DNA of 64,000 nt. Source: Clostridiales bacterium. Lineage in GTDB: Bacteria > Bacillota > Clostridia > Saccharofermentanales > Saccharofermentanaceae. Shown one piece after another: positions 28,478 through 36,100 of the stretch (positions within the stretch are counted from its first letter, which is position 1; each line of letters opens with the position of its first letter). Position numbers and translations under genes: made by a program. The stretch spans positions 124,001 through 188,000 of the forward strand of contig JAFVAY010000008.1 in assembly GCA_017480325.1 (NCBI GenBank), in the 5' to 3' direction. The notes under the pieces were generated by a model. It did no database searches. It was not told where the DNA came from and saw only the letters and a program-made list of their open reading frames with translations.

Positions 28478-29203
28478 ATGTCTGAGAACAACATTAATGC
28501 ATCGGATTTTGGAAGCAGCACCAAGAGAAGACTTCCTATCTGTTTCTGTCTTGATACTTCAGGCTCCATGATGGGTAACCCTATTCAGCAGCTTAATCAG
28601 GGACTGTCAAACTTTATCGCATCCATTAAGGCTAACGACGATACCAGGTCTGCCACGGATATTGCCATCATAACCTTCGGTTCATCCGTCGAGATCGTAA
28701 TGCCCTTCGGTAAGATCACTAACGAGGGACTTCCCAATATCACGGCTTCCACCACCATGACTCCTATCGGTGAGGGAATCCTTACGGCTCTCGAGCTTCT
28801 CAACGCCCGTAAGGAGGGCTACAAGGAGCAGGGCATCAAGTATTATCAGCCTTGGTTGGTAGTCATTACAGACGGTGCTCCTCAGGGTCCTAATGCCATG
28901 GCCAACATGGAGCTTGCCATCAAGGCCTGTAACGAGCTTGAGCAGGACGATAAGCTTGTTATCTTCAATATCGGTGTAGGTAACAGCGTTGACTTCGATA
29001 TCCTTAAGAGGCTTTCTGTTAAGAGAGAAGAGCCTATATCGGTATCCTCGGGAGACTTTGGTAAGCTCTTCGAGTTCTTAGGTTCCTCGAGCTCGTCCGT
29101 CGTATCCTCCGGTATGAGTGATGATGCGCTTTATAATCTATCCGATGAGCCTCAGGGCGAGTCGGTGGATGTGGACGATTTCTTTAAGTTTATGGAAGAG
29201 TAA
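28478..29203 (+). CDS. von Willebrand factor A domain protein (TerY-like)
   Basis: A 241-residue cytosolic vWA protein with a complete metal-ion-dependent adhesion site: DTSGSMMG (from D26), the Thr in TPIGEG, and ITDGAPQG. These domains bind protein partners through a divalent metal. The closest described grouping is TerY, which occurs with PP2C phosphatases and kinases. A linker and acidic tail end in DVDDFFKFMEE, echoed at the end of the coiled-coil protein two genes downstream. AGGAGA ribosome-binding site; 3-nt gap to the kinase gene. Confidence 0.88.
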   Translation: MSENNINASDFGSSTKRRLPICFCLDTSGSMMGNPIQQLNQGLSNFIASIKANDDTRSATDIAIITFGSSVEIVMPFGKITNEGLPNITASTTMTPIGEGILTALELLNARKEGYKEQGIKYYQPWLVVITDGAPQGPNAMANMELAIKACNELEQDDKLVIFNIGVGNSVDFDILKRLSVKREEPISVSSGDFGKLFEFLGSSSSSVVSSGMSDDALYNLSDEPQGESVDVDDFFKFMEE

Positions 29204-29206
29204 GTT

Positions 29207-30325
29207 ATGTCTGATATAACAGTATCTGCAGTAACCTTAATGGGCAATAAGCACAAGGGAAGAGGTGTTCCTTGTGAGGATTCATCTATCGCGGTACAAA
29301 GAGACGGAGTATCCTGCGTTGTCGTTGCGGACGGTGCGGGCTCCAAGCAGTATACTCACGCGAGATTCGGCTCCAAGTCAGCCTGTGATACGGTATCGGA
29401 GCTTCTTATTGATCACTTCGATGCTCTTTATTATGAGAACAGGGAGGCTGCGGTAAAGTCGATCATTATTGCCGCCGTACACGTAGGCTTCTCCAAGCTT
29501 ATCGAGGAATATAAGTTGGACTCTCTGGACAGATTATCCTGTACGCTTCTGTTCTGTGCAGTTAAGGACAGAAGAGTTATCGTAGGTCATATCGGTGACG
29601 GCCTCATTGCCTGCGTATCCAGGAACGGTGTGCGCCCCATTACCATGCCTCAGAATGGTACGAATGCTTCATCTACGTATTTCGTAACGGCACCTCATGC
29701 TGCAGATTATTTAAGACTTATTAAGACAACTACGGACGATATTCACGGGATCGCCCTTATGACTGACGGCGTGCAGGACAGCGTTTACGATGAGAACTCG
29801 GGTCTTGTAAAGCCCGTGGTAGCTTCTATGGTTGAGACTGCGGCAAAGGGCCGCGAGAAGTCCGAGCAGGAGATCAATTCCATACTCTCACAGTATATAG
29901 TGGGAGCGTCTAATAACAGTGATGATGCTTCTTTTGGAATAATGCTTCTTGATAAGACGCAGGGGCCTGATGCAGGTAAGCTGCCTAAGTCAGCCGACAG
30001 ATTCGGGAAGAGTGAGGAGACCTTCAAGGACCTTCAGACCAAGATGCTTCCGGAGGTGAAGAAGGCGAAGCAGATAATTACATCCTGCGGTACCAATCCT
30101 CCGCCTAAGACCATAGCGCCCGGCGATGACGAAGATGTTAAGACCTCTGACACGAAGCCCGTTGCAGTTAAGAAGGATGAGAAGGAATACGCCGCTGATG
30201 AGACTAAGATGAAGATCAAGTCCAATAAAGACGACAAGTCTTCTTGGATCCTTAAGGCTGTGGCTTTGACAGAATTGGTCGCGATTATTATTCTATTAAT
30301 AAAGATGTTTATTCTTGGGGGTTAA
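29207..30325 (+). CDS. PP2C-family Ser/Thr phosphatase with C-terminal membrane anchor
   Basis: A 372-residue protein. Residues 1-250 are a PPM/PP2C domain of the tellurium-associated subtype, with metal ligands in VVVADGAGS, HIGDG, LMTDGVQDS and NSDDASFG, so it should be active and probably reverses the neighbouring kinase. Residues 255-340 are a charged linker. A single hydrophobic helix (about 346-370) at the very end predicts tail anchoring with the phosphatase facing the cytoplasm. Three bases separate it from the vWA gene and from the next gene. Confidence 0.87.
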   Translation: MSDITVSAVTLMGNKHKGRGVPCEDSSIAVQRDGVSCVVVADGAGSKQYTHARFGSKSACDTVSELLIDHFDALYYENREAAVKSIIIAAVHVGFSKLIEEYKLDSLDRLSCTLLFCAVKDRRVIVGHIGDGLIACVSRNGVRPITMPQNGTNASSTYFVTAPHAADYLRLIKTTTDDIHGIALMTDGVQDSVYDENSGLVKPVVASMVETAAKGREKSEQEINSILSQYIVGASNNSDDASFGIMLLDKTQGPDAGKLPKSADRFGKSEETFKDLQTKMLPEVKKAKQIITSCGTNPPPKTIAPGDDEDVKTSDTKPVAVKKDEKEYAADETKMKIKSNKDDKSSWILKAVALTELVAIIILLIKMFILGG

Positions 30326-30328
30326 CTA

Positions 30329-31237
30329 GTGGAAAGAGAAGAGAAGAAGTATGAAGTATTGCCCGGAGTAAAGACCCCGGATATCAAGTCGATACTAAGT
30401 GCGGCATCTGATTTTACTAACCCCGGTGTAGATGACCTTGTATTAAAGGGCGCTGAATACAGAAAGACATTGGCACCCGCATCCGAAGCCAAGAGTGCAC
30501 CCTCTAAGGAAGAGCTTGCCAAGCTTCAGAATCTCGGTGAAGCGGTGGGCGAAGAGGAGCTCCGCGCTCAGGAAGAGTCCAGAAAGAAGATGGAGGAGAT
30601 CAAGAAGCAGATCATCGCTCCTGAATCCATGGACAAGCTTCAGAAGGAAGCTGCTGCCAAGATGAGTGACGAGAAGCGCGAGATCATCGAGAAGGAGCGT
30701 GCCGAGAAGGAAGCTCTGAAGGCAGAAGAGGAAGCAAAGAATAAGGCTAGAGAAGAGAGACGTCTTGCTCAGCAGAAGGCTCTCGAGGAGTCCCGTCAGA
30801 AGAAGGCGGCTGCCGAGGAAGAAGCCAGAAGAAAGCAGGAGGAAGAGCTTCTTAAGAAGAAAGAGGAAGAAGCTGCCCGTAAGAAGAAGGAAGAAGAGGA
30901 GCTTCGTAAGAAGAAAGCATCTAAGAAGAATGCACCTTCCGCTCCCGCCCCAGCTAGTACTTCTTCGTCCTCTAAGGGACCCGATGACGATTATAAGGCT
31001 TGGGTAAAGGCCAAGAGAGAAGCTGCCATGGCGGAGCAGGCCGAGAAAGCTCAGAAGGCCAAGAAGAATGAGGAAGCTAAGGCTTCCGAGAATAAGCCTT
31101 CCTCTGATAAGAAGGAAGAGCCGAAGCCTGAGGATCCTAAGCCTGTTGATACCAAACCCGCGGATACGAAGACTGCGAGCGGTGATCCTGACGATTCCGA
31201 TACACAGACACTCGAGGATTTCTCCGAGTTCCTTTAA
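30329..31237 (+). CDS. Lys/Glu-rich coiled-coil protein of the kinase-phosphatase operon
   Basis: A 302-residue soluble protein starting at GTG with GGGGG upstream. The N-terminal 70 residues (VLPGVKTPDIKSILSAAS onward) are less biased. Residues 75-210 are an uninterrupted charged helix or coiled coil full of KKKEEE-type repeats. The rest is Pro/Lys-rich and disordered, ending TLEDFSEFL. Composition resembles TolA-like spacers, but there is no signal or transmembrane segment. Probably a scaffold or substrate of the kinase; this is inference from position. Confidence 0.75.
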   Translation: MEREEKKYEVLPGVKTPDIKSILSAASDFTNPGVDDLVLKGAEYRKTLAPASEAKSAPSKEELAKLQNLGEAVGEEELRAQEESRKKMEEIKKQIIAPESMDKLQKEAAAKMSDEKREIIEKERAEKEALKAEEEAKNKAREERRLAQQKALEESRQKKAAAEEEARRKQEEELLKKKEEEAARKKKEEEELRKKKASKKNAPSAPAPASTSSSSKGPDDDYKAWVKAKREAAMAEQAEKAQKAKKNEEAKASENKPSSDKKEEPKPEDPKPVDTKPADTKTASGDPDDSDTQTLEDFSEFL

Positions 31238-31282
31238 TAATTCGTAAGCTCGATATTCACCTCGAATTGTTTCAATTAGGTG

Positions 31283-31307
31283 ACAAAAGCGTTTCTGCGC
31301 GCTTTTT
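31283..31307 (+). terminator. Intrinsic terminator of the kinase-vWA-PP2C operon
   Basis: AAAAGCG and CGCTTTT around an 8-nt loop, ending in five T. It covers the upstream GTG at 31280, which therefore is not the start of the next gene. Confidence 0.65.
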
Positions 31308-31333
31308 GCCGTATTTGTCGAAGCTTTAACCCT

Positions 31334-31339
31334 TATAAT
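31334..31339 (+). promoter_or_regulatory. -10 box TATAAT of the NlpC/P60 gene, predicted leaderless
   Basis: Perfect TATAAT ending 6 nt before ATG 31346. No clear -35 box at 16-18 bp and no ribosome-binding site. Confidence 0.45.
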
Positions 31340-31345
31340 TACAGT

Positions 31346-32560
31346 ATGGGTTATACCGTTCGTAAGACAATTGCCATTCTTGCAGGTATGGCATTAACCT
31401 TCAATGTGTTAAGCGTCGATGATATCGGGGCAGTTAATGACGTGTCCCTTCAGGCGCCGGAGATGGAGATCACTACCGCTGAGCCGGTCGATTATGTTCC
31501 TTCAGCCATTATTGTTGCCAATTCCCATGTGTCAGCTGAAGTGTCTGCCACAACTGATGATATAGAGGCGAGGACCTTCACTATTTCCATGGACGATGTA
31601 GAGGAGGCGGAGATCACCGATCCCGATGACTTCGTTCATGACGGCACTCACCAGTGGGTCAATGTAGATATAGCCAATCTTCGTTCTCTTCCTGATACTG
31701 AGTCCGATATCATCACACAGACCACATATGCATCTGATGTTGTTCGTATTTCTTACGGGACTTACTGGTCTTATGTAAGGCTTCAGGACGGGACTGAAGG
31801 GTATATTATGTCATCCCTTTTGTCGGGCGATGAGATCGCTTTGCCTACCGCGACTCCTACCCCTCGTCCCACCAGTACGCCTACTCCTACACCGACTACT
31901 GCTCCGACGGCTACGCCTACGCCAGTTCCCGCACAGCAGGCTCCTTCTTACAGTGAGACCTCCTATGAGGCTACCGTATACGCTTCCTGTGTAATGAATG
32001 TAAGATCCGGCCCGGGCACGGAGTATTCTCTTATTACGGGCTATAACACCGGCGATGCCATATCGGTTACTGCGGTCACTGATAACGGCTGGTACAGGAC
32101 CTCATCAGGCTACTATGTTAAGGCCGATCTGTGCCTTGATACTGCTCCTGTCGTTCAGACTCCTGTGGCTGCTGCCACAACGCCGACAGTTGATCCGTCG
32201 AGCTACTCTGACTTTGCGAATTACTGCCTGCAGTTCGTCGGCACCCCTTATGTCTACAGCGGTTCGTCTCCTTCGGGCTTCGACTGTTCTGGCTTCGTGT
32301 CTTATATCTATGCTAACTACTACGGTATCAGCCTTCCTCATAATGCTGCCGATATCGCTCAGCTTGGAAGCTCAGTCTCGGCCGACGGCATTCAGTGCGG
32401 TGATGTTATTTGTCACGACTATAATAATGACGGCTATATCGATCACGTCAGCCTTTACATAGGCAACGGCACATGCATCCATGCATCCAATTCCAGAATG
32501 GGTGTAATAACTACCTCATGGCCTATGGGGTCAGTGGTGAGCATCAGAAGGTTCGTTTAA
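31346..32560 (+). CDS. Secreted NlpC/P60 peptidoglycan endopeptidase with two SH3b domains
   Basis: Cuts peptide stems of peptidoglycan outside the cell. Signal peptide at residues 1-30 (VRKTIAILAGMALTF), SH3b domain 1 around NLRSLPDTESDIITQ, a Thr/Pro linker, SH3b domain 2 around NVRSGPGTEYSLITG, then an NlpC/P60 domain with catalytic Cys in GFDCSGF and His residues in DHVSLYIG and CIHASN. 404 residues. ATG 31346 is chosen because it starts the signal peptide and follows TATAAT; a GTG at 31280 is in the terminator. Its 3' end overlaps the convergent MATE gene by 30 bp. Confidence 0.92.
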   Translation: MGYTVRKTIAILAGMALTFNVLSVDDIGAVNDVSLQAPEMEITTAEPVDYVPSAIIVANSHVSAEVSATTDDIEARTFTISMDDVEEAEITDPDDFVHDGTHQWVNVDIANLRSLPDTESDIITQTTYASDVVRISYGTYWSYVRLQDGTEGYIMSSLLSGDEIALPTATPTPRPTSTPTPTPTTAPTATPTPVPAQQAPSYSETSYEATVYASCVMNVRSGPGTEYSLITGYNTGDAISVTAVTDNGWYRTSSGYYVKADLCLDTAPVVQTPVAAATTPTVDPSSYSDFANYCLQFVGTPYVYSGSSPSGFDCSGFVSYIYANYYGISLPHNAADIAQLGSSVSADGIQCGDVICHDYNNDGYIDHVSLYIGNGTCIHASNSRMGVITTSWPMGSVVSIRRFV

Positions 32561-33913
32561 TCTCCTGTAGACAGTAAAGTACATGGTAAGGAAGCTCGCG
32601 AGGCCTCCTACTACATTCGACACGGGTTCGGCCATGAATACTCCGTTTACTTCCGGTGTTACTATCTTAGGCAGGAGTATTGTAAGGGGGATTACGAGAA
32701 TAGCTTTGCGAAAAAGGGAGAAGAATATAGCGCGCCCGTTCTTCTCCAGCGCCATGAAGGTGGACTGCCCAGAGAACTGGAACGCCATGAAGACGTAAGC
32801 CATAAAGTACAGGTGAAGAGTGGGGATCGCGGCTGTAATAAGCTCCGTATCGTCGGTAAACATACTTATGAAGAATCTCGGGAAGATAAAGACGAGAAGC
32901 CAGGCTATCGCAGTGTAGGCAGACGCGAGAAGGAAAGATATGCGGATGCCGCTTTTTACCCGGTGGTATTTACCTGCGCCGTAGTTGAAGCTCATGACAG
33001 GAGATGCTCCGTTGGTTATCGCGTGAACAACGACGCTCATAATGTCTCTTACCGAGCTTACGATCGTCATTATGCCTACATAAAGGTTGCCTCCGTACTG
33101 AAGGAGCGTGCGGTTGCAGACTATCTGTGTCGCACTGTTCGTAAACTGCATGATAAATCCCGTAAGACCCACCGCGCAGATCTCTTTGCAGATTCGCCCC
33201 TCGGGCTTCATGTTTTTCAGTTTAAGCTTGAACTTGGGTTTCTTGCCTGTGAGGAAAACAATAACCCATATCAAAGATGCGGTCTGTGAGATAATGGTAG
33301 CAAGTGCCGCGCCTTCTATGTTCATATGAAGAGCGAATATGAATATCGGATCCAGTATTATGTTAAGAAGGGCTCCAGTAAGTGTGGTGACCATGGCTGT
33401 GACAGGGAACCCTTGTGAGCTTATATAGAAATTAAGACCGTTGGCAAGCATTGTTGAGGCGGTGCCGATAAGATAGATCTTAAGATACGCCGCAGCGTAA
33501 GGATACGTGACATCGCTTGCTCCGAGTGCGAAGAGCACGGGCCTCATAAAGACGTATAGGGCGATCATGAGAACGACGCTTCCGATGCTCATCATGAAGA
33601 AAGAGTTGCCGAGAACCTTTGAGGCTTTTCTATCGTTGCCGGCACCCATGGCGATCGAGAATACGGGAGCTCCGCCCTGCCCGAAAAGCATAGTAAATGC
33701 GAGTATTATGGAAACTATAGGGAATGTGAGACCCAAGCCGGTAAGTGCATCTTTACCTTCGCCCGGGATGTGACCGATATAGATCCTGTCAACGATATTA
33801 TAAAGGAGCTGGACGACCTGCGAGAGCATAAGAGGAAAGGCCTGCCGCAGGATGTGTCCTGCGACACTGCCGTTACCAAAGTCAATTGATTTTCCGTTAT
33901 CCTTGCCAGACAT
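32531..33913 (-). CDS. MATE family efflux transporter
   Basis: A 460-residue polytopic protein with twelve hydrophobic segments. It is predicted to export cationic compounds using an ion gradient. Family features: FPLMLSQVVQLLYNIVDRIYIGH near the N-terminus, LTFPI, GQGGAPVFSIAMGAG, and in the second half TNGASPVMSFNYGAGKY. It is one of only two protein genes on the minus strand. The 3' end overlaps the NlpC gene by 30 bp. The start lacks a properly spaced ribosome-binding site, and TGGTATACT lies 9 nt upstream. Confidence 0.92.
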   Translation of the reverse strand: MSGKDNGKSIDFGNGSVAGHILRQAFPLMLSQVVQLLYNIVDRIYIGHIPGEGKDALTGLGLTFPIVSIILAFTMLFGQGGAPVFSIAMGAGNDRKASKVLGNSFFMMSIGSVVLMIALYVFMRPVLFALGASDVTYPYAAAYLKIYLIGTASTMLANGLNFYISSQGFPVTAMVTTLTGALLNIILDPIFIFALHMNIEGAALATIISQTASLIWVIVFLTGKKPKFKLKLKNMKPEGRICKEICAVGLTGFIMQFTNSATQIVCNRTLLQYGGNLYVGIMTIVSSVRDIMSVVVHAITNGASPVMSFNYGAGKYHRVKSGIRISFLLASAYTAIAWLLVFIFPRFFISMFTDDTELITAAIPTLHLYFMAYVFMAFQFSGQSTFMALEKNGRAIFFSLFRKAILVIPLTILLPKIVTPEVNGVFMAEPVSNVVGGLASFLTMYFTVYRRLNEPSDAHH

Positions 33914-33922
33914 CTTCCCGGT

Positions 33923-33931
33923 AGTATACCA
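33923..33931 (-). promoter_or_regulatory. Extended -10 box of the MATE gene
   Basis: Minus-strand TGGTATACT ending 9 nt before the ATG. No clear -35. Confidence 0.35.
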
Positions 33932-33977
33932 CGATTTTACTGACCTGCTTATTCTGATGGGGGATAATTAGTATGGA

Positions 33978-33983
33978 TATAAT
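33978..33983 (+). promoter_or_regulatory. -10 box TATAAT ahead of the small-peptide and repeat-array transcript
   Basis: Perfect TATAAT, about 42 bp before the small-ORF start. The -35 region is poor, so strength is uncertain. Confidence 0.4.
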
Positions 33984-34025
33984 AGTGAAAGGTTGGTAAG
34001 AAGAACGGTAAAGGAGATTAAGACG

Positions 34026-34130
34026 ATGAAGAGTTTGTTTAGAACAATTAAGAAAGTAGAGAGGATTTCCTCATGGTGGCTTGTGGACTTGATTGTTATA
34101 TTCGTGAGTTTAGTCCACAGAAATGAGTGA
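34026..34130 (+). CDS. Candidate 34-residue membrane peptide
   Basis: ATG 34026 has AAGGAG at 34011-34016 (9-nt spacing) and a TATAAT box upstream. The product begins with a basic segment (MKSLFRTIKKVER), continues with a hydrophobic helix (SSWWLVDLIVIFVSLV) and ends HRNE before TGA 34128-34130. This layout resembles type I toxin peptides and other small membrane proteins, but no family is recognised. The 3' third overlaps the first two units of the inverted-repeat array, so mRNA structure may control it. It may be chance: 34 codons is short. Confidence 0.35.
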   Translation: MKSLFRTIKKVERISSWWLVDLIVIFVSLVHRNE

Positions 34131-34278
34131 TCCTGTGGACTAACGTGCTGTAATTCATTGTGTTAGTCCACGGATTTATCTGAAGAGTGGACTAACTTGG
34201 GTTAGACGGGAGTTTAGTCCACAGAATAAGGTTAATTCGTGGACTAAGAGCCTTAACTTATTCAGTTTAGTCCACAAG
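34080..34278. repeat. Eight-copy alternating inverted-repeat array with cloverleaf folding potential
   Basis: The 9-base word TTAGTCCAC or its complement GTGGACTAA occurs at 34083 (7 of 9 bases), 34110, 34135, 34163, 34187, 34214, 34239 and 34267. Orientation strictly alternates, and centres are 24-28 bp apart. Extended pairings give a closing stem 34080-34089/34269-34278 (10 bp), hairpins 34110-34120/34133-34143 (11 bp) and 34162-34171/34187-34196 (10 bp), and a third 34214-34227/34235-34247 with one bulge. Nothing in the array codes for protein except the end of the small ORF. It may be a structured RNA, a protein-binding array or a mobile palindromic element. Confidence 0.85.
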
Positions 34279-34376
34279 GGGAGATTTAAGGCAGTAGATG
34301 AAGTGGTTAGGCTATAACAATTCCGAAGGAGAGATGAAATGGGGGAGAACAGGAGTCCTATTATCGAGCAAAAAGA

Positions 34377-34403
34377 AAGAACCCCTTGTAATAAGAGGTT
34401 CTT
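34377..34403 (-). terminator. Terminator of the tRNA-Pro pair
   Basis: Minus-strand hairpin AAGAACC/GGTTCTT with an inner 3-bp helix, followed by TCTTTTT on that strand. It follows the second tRNA directly. The stretch 34279-34376 holds nothing else convincing. Confidence 0.7.
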
Positions 34404-34404
34404 C

Positions 34405-34481
34405 TGGTCGGAGTGACGGGACTTGAACCCACGACCTCTTGCTCCCTAAGCAAGCACTCTAGCCACCTGAGCTACACCCCG
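34405..34481 (-). tRNA. tRNA-Pro (anticodon AGG)
   Basis: Acceptor CGGGGTG/CACTCCG, anticodon stem CTTGC/GCAAG enclosing TTAGGGA with anticodon AGG, and TTCAAGT T-loop. Encoded CCA with discriminator A. An A34 proline tRNA is uncommon in bacteria and would need deamination to inosine for broad CCN reading. Confidence 0.93.
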
Positions 34482-34515
34482 ATATAACTGTCTTATGGCG
34501 CCTGTTCGGAAATCC

Positions 34516-34591
34516 TGGTCGGAGTGGCGGGACTTGAACCCACGGCCTCTTGCTCCCGAAGCAAGCACTCTACCACCTGAGCCACACCCCG
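34516..34591 (-). tRNA. tRNA-Pro (anticodon CGG)
   Basis: Near-duplicate of the neighbouring tRNA: same acceptor and anticodon stems, with loop TTCGGGA giving anticodon CGG. CCA encoded. It is upstream of the AGG copy in the same minus-strand transcript. Confidence 0.94.
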
Positions 34592-34625
34592 ATATTTCCG
34601 AGCTACAGCCTTAGACAGCTATATG

Positions 34626-34654
34626 ATGATATTACATCTTTTTAAAATATGCAA
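34626..34654 (-). promoter_or_regulatory. Promoter of the tRNA-Pro pair
   Basis: Minus-strand TTGCAT, 17-bp spacer, TATCAT, about 35 bp upstream of tRNA-Pro(CGG). Confidence 0.5.
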
Positions 34655-34678
34655 GTTTATTCTTAACTGCACTTTTAT

Positions 34679-34684
34679 TATAAT
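34679..34684 (+). promoter_or_regulatory. Likely -10 box of thyA-dfrA
   Basis: TATAAT 34 bp before the thyA ATG. A weak TTTATT at 34656 is the only -35 candidate at 17 bp. Confidence 0.4.
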
Positions 34685-34718
34685 TATATAGATTTTTACT
34701 GCGGAGGATATCTTTCTG

Positions 34719-35549
34719 ATGAGTGTTGCAGACGAGATCTTTGATAAGAATATTAATGACATTCTTAATTCGGGATATACCACGGAGAACGAGAAGGTGA
34801 GACCTCATTGGGAAGACGGGACGCCGGCCTATACATATAAGGCATTCGGTATCGTCAACCGCTATGATCTCAGTAAGGAATTCCCCATGCTTACCCAGAG
34901 GTATATTAACTTCAAGGGTGCGGTAGATGAGCTTCTGTGGATATGGCAAAAAAAATCCAATAATGTTCATGACCTGGGAACTCATATATGGGATGCCTGG
35001 GCAGACGATACGGGCTCTATCGGCAAGGCCTACGGCTATCAGCTCGGTGTAAAGCATCACTATAAAGAGGGGGACATGGATCAGGTGGATCGAGTTATCT
35101 ACGATCTTAAGAACAATCCCTCCAGCAGAAGAATTCTCACGAATATCTACGTTCATCAGGATCTGTCGGAGATGAATCTTTATCCCTGCGCCTATTCCAT
35201 GACCTTTAATGTCACGGGTAATAGGCTTAATGCCATTCTTAATCAAAGAAGCAACGATATGCTGGTCGCTAACGGCTGGAACGTGTGCCAATATGCGGTG
35301 CTGGTTCACCTTATGGCAAGATGCTCAGGACTTGAGGTTGGTGAGTTTGTTCATGTTATCGCCGATGCGCACGTTTACGACAGACACGTTCCGATAGTTA
35401 AGGAAGTAATCTCGAGGCCCTCGTTCCCGGCACCCAAGCTCGTTATCGATGAGGGTATAACTGACTTTTATCAGTTCAGCACTGATAACATCCGTCTCGA
35501 GAATTATCAGTACGGAGATAAGGTGAAAGGAATACCGGTGGCTGTCTGA
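34719..35549 (+). CDS. thyA: Thymidylate synthase
   Basis: Methylates dUMP to dTMP using methylenetetrahydrofolate, generating dihydrofolate. The 276-residue protein has the catalytic Cys in LYPCAYSM, the phosphate-binding Arg pair (PSSRRILTNIY), QRSNDMLVANGWN and HVIADAHVYDRH. GGAGG ribosome-binding site. It overlaps dfrA (TGATG), whose product regenerates the folate it consumes. Confidence 0.95.
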   Translation: MSVADEIFDKNINDILNSGYTTENEKVRPHWEDGTPAYTYKAFGIVNRYDLSKEFPMLTQRYINFKGAVDELLWIWQKKSNNVHDLGTHIWDAWADDTGSIGKAYGYQLGVKHHYKEGDMDQVDRVIYDLKNNPSSRRILTNIYVHQDLSEMNLYPCAYSMTFNVTGNRLNAILNQRSNDMLVANGWNVCQYAVLVHLMARCSGLEVGEFVHVIADAHVYDRHVPIVKEVISRPSFPAPKLVIDEGITDFYQFSTDNIRLENYQYGDKVKGIPVAV

Positions 35550-36055
35550 TGAGTATGATCGCTATTGCTGCTGTTGATGAGAATTGGGCTATCGGCAACA
35601 AGGGAGACCTTCTGATATCAATCCCTGAGGATCAGAAGGGTGTGTTCCGTAAGTATACGGCGGGTAATACCGTAGTCTTCGGAAGAAAAACTCTGATGAC
35701 CTTCCCGGGCGAGAGGCTTCTGCCTAAGAGAGTGAACATTATACTAACGCGTAATAAGCTTTTCGCGAAGGAGGGTGCAGTGATCCTCCACGATAAGGAA
35801 GAGCTAAAGACCTACGAGGAGGAGCACCCCGAGGAGAAGATATTTCTGATCGGAGGCGAGTCTGTATATAAGACCATGCTGGATCTTTGTGATGAGGCGA
35901 TAATTACCTATATCCACAAGACCTTCGAGGCTGATGCGTACTTCCCGAACCTCGATGAGGACCCCGAGTGGATACTTGACAGAGAAGAAGAGACAATAGA
36001 GTCAGAGGTCGGAGTCTCGTTTAATGTAAGATTTTACAAGAAGAAAATTGACTAA
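35549..36055 (+). CDS. dfrA: Dihydrofolate reductase
   Basis: NADPH-dependent reduction of dihydrofolate. The 168-residue protein shows IAAVDENWAIGNKGDLL (Met20-loop region with Trp), the NADPH-binding GNTVVFGRKTLMTF and FLIGGESVY, and the C-terminal strand FNVRFYKK. At the active-site acidic position on helix B it has the IPEDQKGVFRK segment. Coupled to thyA by a one-base overlap. Confidence 0.94.
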   Translation: MSMIAIAAVDENWAIGNKGDLLISIPEDQKGVFRKYTAGNTVVFGRKTLMTFPGERLLPKRVNIILTRNKLFAKEGAVILHDKEELKTYEEEHPEEKIFLIGGESVYKTMLDLCDEAIITYIHKTFEADAYFPNLDEDPEWILDREEETIESEVGVSFNVRFYKKKID

Positions 36056-36100
36056 TGGTCAATTTTGTAGTAGGATAAGCAGGTCAAAGGAGGAAGAGAA

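Noticed and set aside
31280..31345. GTG start at 31280 for the NlpC/P60 protein
   Set aside because: It would place the terminator inside the coding sequence and bury the signal peptide behind 22 extra residues.
34080..34278. CRISPR array
   Set aside because: The repeat is only 9 bp, alternates in orientation and has no constant-length unique spacers or cas genes nearby.
33914..34404. Insertion sequence remnant or integration site beside the tRNA-Pro genes
   Set aside because: No transposase or integrase fragment, no terminal inverted repeats and no duplicated tRNA 3' end were seen; the only repeats are the internal array.
34339..34416. 25-codon ORF with AAGGAG before ATG 34339
   Set aside because: It runs through the tRNA terminator into the tRNA-Pro gene, has no promoter of its own and no recognisable product features.
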